Origin: Paraburkholderia silvatlantica
GTDB lineage: Bacteria; Pseudomonadota; Gammaproteobacteria; Burkholderiales; Burkholderiaceae
Direction of reading: 5' to 3'
Assembly (NCBI RefSeq): GCF_003096715.1
Contig: NZ_QEOL01000039.1
Span: forward strand, 1-53,730
DNA length: 53,730 nt
The notes below the pieces were generated by a model. That model did not search any database. It was not told the origin of the DNA and saw only the letters and a list, made by a program, of their open reading frames with translations. Numbering within the stretch: position 1 is the stretch's first letter; every line of letters starts with the position of its first letter. Shown piece by piece: positions 50,452 through 53,730 of the stretch. Made by a program: the position numbers and the translations under genes.

Positions 50452-51175
50452 GACAAATCTGATAAAAAACTATTTGCTTGTTGATTTATCCGCTGCGCTG
50501 ACCTTTGATGCCTCTTGCACGGAGACCGAATACGAGACCCGGTCGTGCTGACGGAACCACGAAAATCACCATGCTTTCCATCAGAGATGTTGCACAAAGC
50601 CGGACTGGCGGTTGGTGATATCAGCCTATCCGAATGACCTCATCGAGGGAGTGAACGGCCTGCCTGCCGGGGACCTGAACGACGGCGACCAGCTCGCGCA
50701 CTTGAACGGCATGCTCAAAGGAAAGCCATTCGAAAGGCGGATTCGAGAAGCGCTATTCATCTAAAATTGTCGGAGCAGTTGCGGTTACACGATATCTATC
50801 GGCAAATCCCGCGCGAACTTGACTTCTGACCGTGCAGCATCCGAATTCGTATCCTGCCCCCTTCGCGGAAACCTCGGAACGGTCCCTGTGGGACCAGCTC
50901 GTCAAGGTAACGGCTGCCCGCTACACGACGCTCATCGTGTTGTCCTTTGCGCGCCTGTGCTTCGTCATCGCAGGACCTGGATATATTTCCTGTACTCCAC
51001 GGCTGGTTACTGCGCCTTGGGTATCGAAAGCGCACGCTGCGGCCGTTGGGTCGTAAGGGTGAGATGAACGGTTGCACGGTCGGGGTTCCTGGTTGCTTCT
51101 GGCACGGGATCCAGGCAGAAAAATCGTTGAAAATCTAGTGGTTTATGCGCGTGCCGCCGGCCGGGTGTGCCGAAT
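50452..51175. other. 724-bp region with gene remnants only
   Basis: Upstream of the WYL gene. It contains the truncated ORF at 50588-50764 and, near 50832-51056, another ORF (ETSERSLWDQLVKVTAARYTTL...) that I could not place and that has no start signal. It looks like decayed island DNA. Confidence 0.45.
50588..50764 (+). pseudogene. C-terminal fragment of an unrecognised gene
   Basis: One frame reads KPDWRLVISAYPNDLIEGVN, continues through LPAGDLNDGDQLAHLNGMLKG and ends GKPFERRIREALFI-stop. The composition is clearly protein-like, but there is no start codon with a ribosome binding site, and upstream codons soon become implausible. It is probably the tail of a gene deleted during island rearrangement. 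I do not know the family. Confidence 0.45.
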
Positions 51176-51193
51176 CCCCTCTCTCCGCCAGAA
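51176..51193 (+). repeat. Third att copy: junction of units B and C
   Basis: CCCCTCTCTCCGCCAGAA equals 26402-26419 exactly. Allowing for one missing C, the match extends left through CGAAT to 51171, that is, into the T-arm of tRNA-Ser. It lies 83 bp before the start of the second integrase. Confidence 0.85.
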
Positions 51194-51276
51194 TGCCTCT
51201 AAGGCTTGCTGCATAAGGGTTTGCAGGAAGTCAGTGAGTGGCGCAAAGTTGGACCCTGGCTTGGACCATTCAAGCC

Positions 51277-52704
51277 ATGCGCCTGCCTCACAATCTCGTC
51301 CGACACTCTTCGGGCGTGTTTCATTTCCGCCTTCGTATCCCGCCGGACCTGCACGCCGCTGCCGGGCTCAAAGTCGTCAAGCGATCGTTGCGCACGCGCT
51401 GCCCCCGCACCGCCCAGGCGTGGGCCTACGTGTTGACCGCGCGGTATCATGCGATCTTCATAGTCTTGCGCTCTGGGACCATGCCAAAACCAACATTGAA
51501 CGACCTGTTGAATCTCGACACGTCGACCACGCGTCCCTACGAAATCAACAGCAGCCCTGGCGGTGGTTTCTCGGTCAAGGCCGAGGGCGCGGAAGACCAT
51601 GCGCGTGCGATGGAGGCGTTACGTCTGTTGACGGCCTCTCGTGTGGCTCCTGCCCCTACGCCCGCCGCGCCCCCAGAACAACCGACACGCCCCAGTTTGA
51701 GCGTTGCGCGCGCCGCCAATGAGTGGGTCCAGTTCCTCACGCCCAGCACGCTCCGCAAGACGCTCACGATCAAGCGGGCTGCGTTGACGTCCTTCGTGGG
51801 GCACGTAGGGGCTACCAAGTCGATCAACGACGTTTACCGCCCCGACGTGGCGGGGTGGGTGCAAGCGCTGCGCAACGAGGGACTGTCCACGCCGACGATC
51901 CTCAACAAACTGTCCTACCTGAACGGCTTTTTTGAATGGGCGAAGGGGGCCGGGCATTTCACGAACAGCGACAACCCGGCAAAGGGGCAGTTGACCTATT
52001 CGCACCGTGAAAAACGGCAACGGCGCAAGCATGGGTTCAAGGCGTTCACGGTCGATCAGGTCAAGATGTTGTATTCGCCCGAGGCACTGAGCGCGAACCT
52101 GTCCGAAGCGGCCCGCTGGGGGGCTGTGTTGGGCCTTTACACCGGCGCGCGTGTAGCGGAGGTGGGCCAGTTGACCCTGGACGACTTCATCGACATTGGG
52201 GGTGTGCCTTGCGTGCGAATCACCGACGAGGGCGACGGGCAGAGCCTGAAAAACGACGCCAGCATTCGGACGTTGCCGTTGCATCCTGACCTGTTGAGGT
52301 TAGGGGTAATGGACCGTGTGAGCACGTTGCGGGCGGCAGGTGAGACCCGGTTCTTCCCGGACGTGAAGGTCGGCAGCGTGAACGGCATGGGTAACTGGCT
52401 CTCGAAAGCGTTCTCACGACACCTGGACGCCTGCAAGGTTGACCCGGGGGCCATCGGTCGGGTGGGGTTCCACTCCCTGCGAAAGACCGTGATCCAGGCC
52501 ATGCAGACAGGTGGCGTGTCGTCGGAACACCGGGCTCAGTTCGTCGGGCACGATCTGGACGATGAGCATCACGCGGCATACAGCCGTGACTACACCCCGG
52601 CAGAACAGTTGAAGGTGATCGGCCCGACACTGCGTTGGCCTCTGGATCTGGCGGCTGTGCGGGGTGCCTTGGAGGGGCCGAAAACGGCCAGGAAAGCACG
52701 ATAA
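51277..52704 (+). CDS. Tyrosine recombinase (integrase) of unit C
   Basis: 475 aa from the ATG at 51277; a GTG at 51238 in frame would add 13 residues. The N-terminus (RHSSGVFHFRLRIPPDL) resembles the DUF6538-type arm domain. A core-binding domain lies at about 145-225. The catalytic domain has Arg292 (TGARVAEVG), H399-x2-R402 (HSLRKT), His425 (GHDL) and a nucleophile at Tyr435, so it appears intact. It differs in type from the P4-like integrase at 43355 but sits next to the same tRNA-derived site, pointing away from it into unit C. Confidence 0.92.
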   Translation: MRLPHNLVRHSSGVFHFRLRIPPDLHAAAGLKVVKRSLRTRCPRTAQAWAYVLTARYHAIFIVLRSGTMPKPTLNDLLNLDTSTTRPYEINSSPGGGFSVKAEGAEDHARAMEALRLLTASRVAPAPTPAAPPEQPTRPSLSVARAANEWVQFLTPSTLRKTLTIKRAALTSFVGHVGATKSINDVYRPDVAGWVQALRNEGLSTPTILNKLSYLNGFFEWAKGAGHFTNSDNPAKGQLTYSHREKRQRRKHGFKAFTVDQVKMLYSPEALSANLSEAARWGAVLGLYTGARVAEVGQLTLDDFIDIGGVPCVRITDEGDGQSLKNDASIRTLPLHPDLLRLGVMDRVSTLRAAGETRFFPDVKVGSVNGMGNWLSKAFSRHLDACKVDPGAIGRVGFHSLRKTVIQAMQTGGVSSEHRAQFVGHDLDDEHHAAYSRDYTPAEQLKVIGPTLRWPLDLAAVRGALEGPKTARKAR

Positions 52705-52813
52705 GGCAGCGCGCGCCCGTTTTCCGACTCAGGGCATTGTGCGCGCTGGCGCGCGCGTGGATGGGATCATGAGAGGTGTTACGTGCCTTCTCATGGTGGC
52801 CTGTCACCCTAGC

Positions 52814-52854
52814 GGGTTGCCTTCGGCCGGTTTCCCTTCGGGTTGCCTCCGGCC
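52814..52854. repeat. Two 15-bp direct repeats
   Basis: GGGTTGCCTTCGGCC (52814-52828) and GGGTTGCCTCCGGCC (52840-52854) differ at one base. They lie just before the nested inverted repeats. Confidence 0.75.
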
Positions 52855-52902
52855 TGTGCCCTAAGACGGTGGCCCAACCAGTGAATCATGGGGTTTGCCA
52901 TA

Positions 52903-53013
52903 CCCATGCCCCTGCCCCGGCAAGGCCCGGGGCTGAACCGCCCCGGCCCAAGCCGGGAAAGCCTCTCCCTGCCTGACCCGGGTAGGGTTTGGCATGGGAT
53001 GGCTTTCCCGACT
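52903..53013. repeat. Nested GC-rich inverted repeats
   Basis: CGGGAAAGCC (52954-52963) pairs with GGCTTTCCCG (53001-53010), and CCCATGCC (52903-52910) pairs with GGCATGGG (52991-52998). These two pairs interleave, so alternative folds are possible. The segment may be a structured RNA, an origin or a recombination site. Confidence 0.55.
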
Positions 53014-53577
53014 CGGGCCCAGCGTCCTAGGGACGCCGCCACTCACCGGGGATGGGATAGAAACGCTCCCCATCTGCGGACAGTTCACGGCTCGTTTCGC
53101 CGCTGGTGCTGGGTCTGTCCACCGCCCATGACAGGCGGCGCCTCTCCATCGGAACTGTGCACCATGTCCCGGCCGTCGCCGGGCGCTTCCCGCTCATCGT
53201 TCCAACCCATGCAATGCCGAGCCGCCGGGGCGCACGAACCGGGCCAGATTGAGCCATACCCGGTGCCTTCCGTGGGACGAGACGTTGCTGGGGCGGATCG
53301 TATGCTGCGCATACGGTTCAAGGTCGCCGGGCCTGCCGCTTTCGCGGTGGGTCGACACCGGGGATTGGTTACCTCGGCGCGTGCTTGTTCGGACCTCCGG
53401 CGGCTCCTGGTCGGTGCATCGGGGCTGGGTCGTGTCGGCGGGAAACTTGACCTTCGGTCCTGGCCCAGTAGGATGGTGTTCCGGGGCCGAAGATTTGGGT
53501 TGTCGTAGCGCACACTACACAGTCCAGTTCCGGGTGCGTCAACATCGGGAACCGCAGCCCCAACCTACGAAAGCGAA

Positions 53578-53600
53578 CGCCTCCTGTCAAACAGGGGGCG
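53578..53600 (+). terminator. Rho-independent-type terminator before the IS element
   Basis: CGCCTCCTGT (53578-53587), loop CAA, ACAGGGGGCG (53591-53600) with one wobble pair, then CTTTGTT. It lies about 40 bp before the IS3 end. Confidence 0.65.
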
Positions 53601-53640
53601 CTTTGTTACACCAACATCGGCCCCATCTTGATCCGTGAGA

Positions 53641-53730
53641 TTGACCCAGAAAAACGGACACCTATTCTTTTGAGAAGGAGGTGCCGGAAATGGGCAAGCA
53701 TCGTACCCCATACCCTGCGGAATTCCGGGC
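53641..53730 (+). mobile_element. IS3-family insertion sequence, left end only
   Basis: A TTGACCCAGAAAAACGGACA-type terminal sequence, similar to IS3-family ends (GACCC...CGGACAC), starts at about 53641. An OrfA start with a strong ribosome binding site follows. The rest lies outside the window. Confidence 0.75.
53690..53730 (+). CDS. IS3-family transposase OrfA, first 13 codons
   Basis: ATG at 53690 preceded by GAGAAGGAGGTG. The visible product is MGKHRTPYPAEFR, a typical OrfA N-terminus of the Tra8/HTH_Tnp_1 type (MGK.R..Y..EFR). The gene runs off the right edge. Confidence 0.8.
   Translation, partial: MGKHRTPYPAEFR

Larger units (their letters stand above)
44779..51193. mobile_element. 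Island unit B between the second and third att copies
   Basis: A 6.4-kb segment bounded by att-like repeats at 44764-44778 and 51176-51193. It holds an IS3 remnant and the WYL-SHOCT-membrane-YaaW gene cluster. It has no integrase or replication gene, so it is either a decayed element or one mobilised in trans by the integrase of a neighbour. It is less GC-rich than the backbone. Confidence 0.65.
52705..53568. other. 864-bp GC-rich region with repeats and no supported gene
   Basis: Downstream of the second integrase. ORFs of 142 aa (53085-53513, minus) and 206 aa (52888-53508, plus) overlap but neither has a recognisable domain or a convincing ribosome binding site. The first half is dominated by repeats and nested inverted repeats, listed separately. 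Confidence 0.5.

Noticed and set aside
53085..53513. 142-codon ORF on the minus strand in unit C
   Set aside because: Arg/Pro/Ser-rich, overlaps a similar-quality ORF on the other strand, and has no recognisable domain.

Overview
The window looks like chromosome from a Burkholderiaceae bacterium (Burkholderia/Paraburkholderia type). The backbone is very GC-rich. It carries a DUF3331 protein, an OmpC-like porin, an ArgP/ArgO pair, LutABC and a hut locus, all familiar in that family. No database search was possible, so the taxonomy is an inference from gene content and composition.

Backbone, 1-26416. The left edge holds the 5' end of hutH with two HutC-like operators. Rightwards come: a LysR regulator divergent from an NAD(P)-dependent epimerase; an ArsR / AHSA1 / DUF899 cluster; a TfoX-like protein; an NCS2 purine-type permease; a PRC-barrel lipoprotein coupled to an MFS transporter; DUF3331; argP/argO; a di-iron ferritin-like protein; a NYN + OST-HTH protein; a small protein with NPFG repeats; an apparent five-gene operon lutA-lutB-lutC-CPA1 antiporter-DUF4239; an SDR; crcB; cfa; a HIT protein; a porin; and tRNA-Ser(GGA).

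Accessory array, 26417 to the right edge. The 3' end of tRNA-Ser(GGA) recurs at 44764-44778 and 51176-51193, so at least two and probably three integrated units are stacked on one tRNA. Composition drops visibly here.

Unit A (26417-44778) ends with a P4-type tyrosine integrase. It has a satellite-like replication block: AlpA-type regulator, small ORF, II/X-like replication initiator and DUF927 NTPase. Its cargo is a serine recombinase, a DNA methyltransferase translationally coupled to a small ORF, a 1414-aa Fe-S nuclease/SF1 helicase fusion, an OLD-family ATPase/TOPRIM nuclease and several unknowns. The methyltransferase plus Dna2-like fusion is a strong candidate for an unnamed defence or modification system.

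Unit B (44779-51193) has no integrase. It holds a decayed IS3 transposase and a five-gene same-strand cluster: WYL regulator, SHOCT-type membrane protein, two glycine/alanine-rich presumed membrane proteins, and a YaaW/UPF0174 protein with an added zinc ribbon. A WYL regulator at the head of an operon of unknown membrane proteins in an island resembles the layout of defence modules. This is the second candidate for an undescribed system.

Unit C starts at 51194 with a different tyrosine integrase, then about 0.9 kb of GC-rich, repeat-rich DNA. The window ends inside the start of an IS3-family element.
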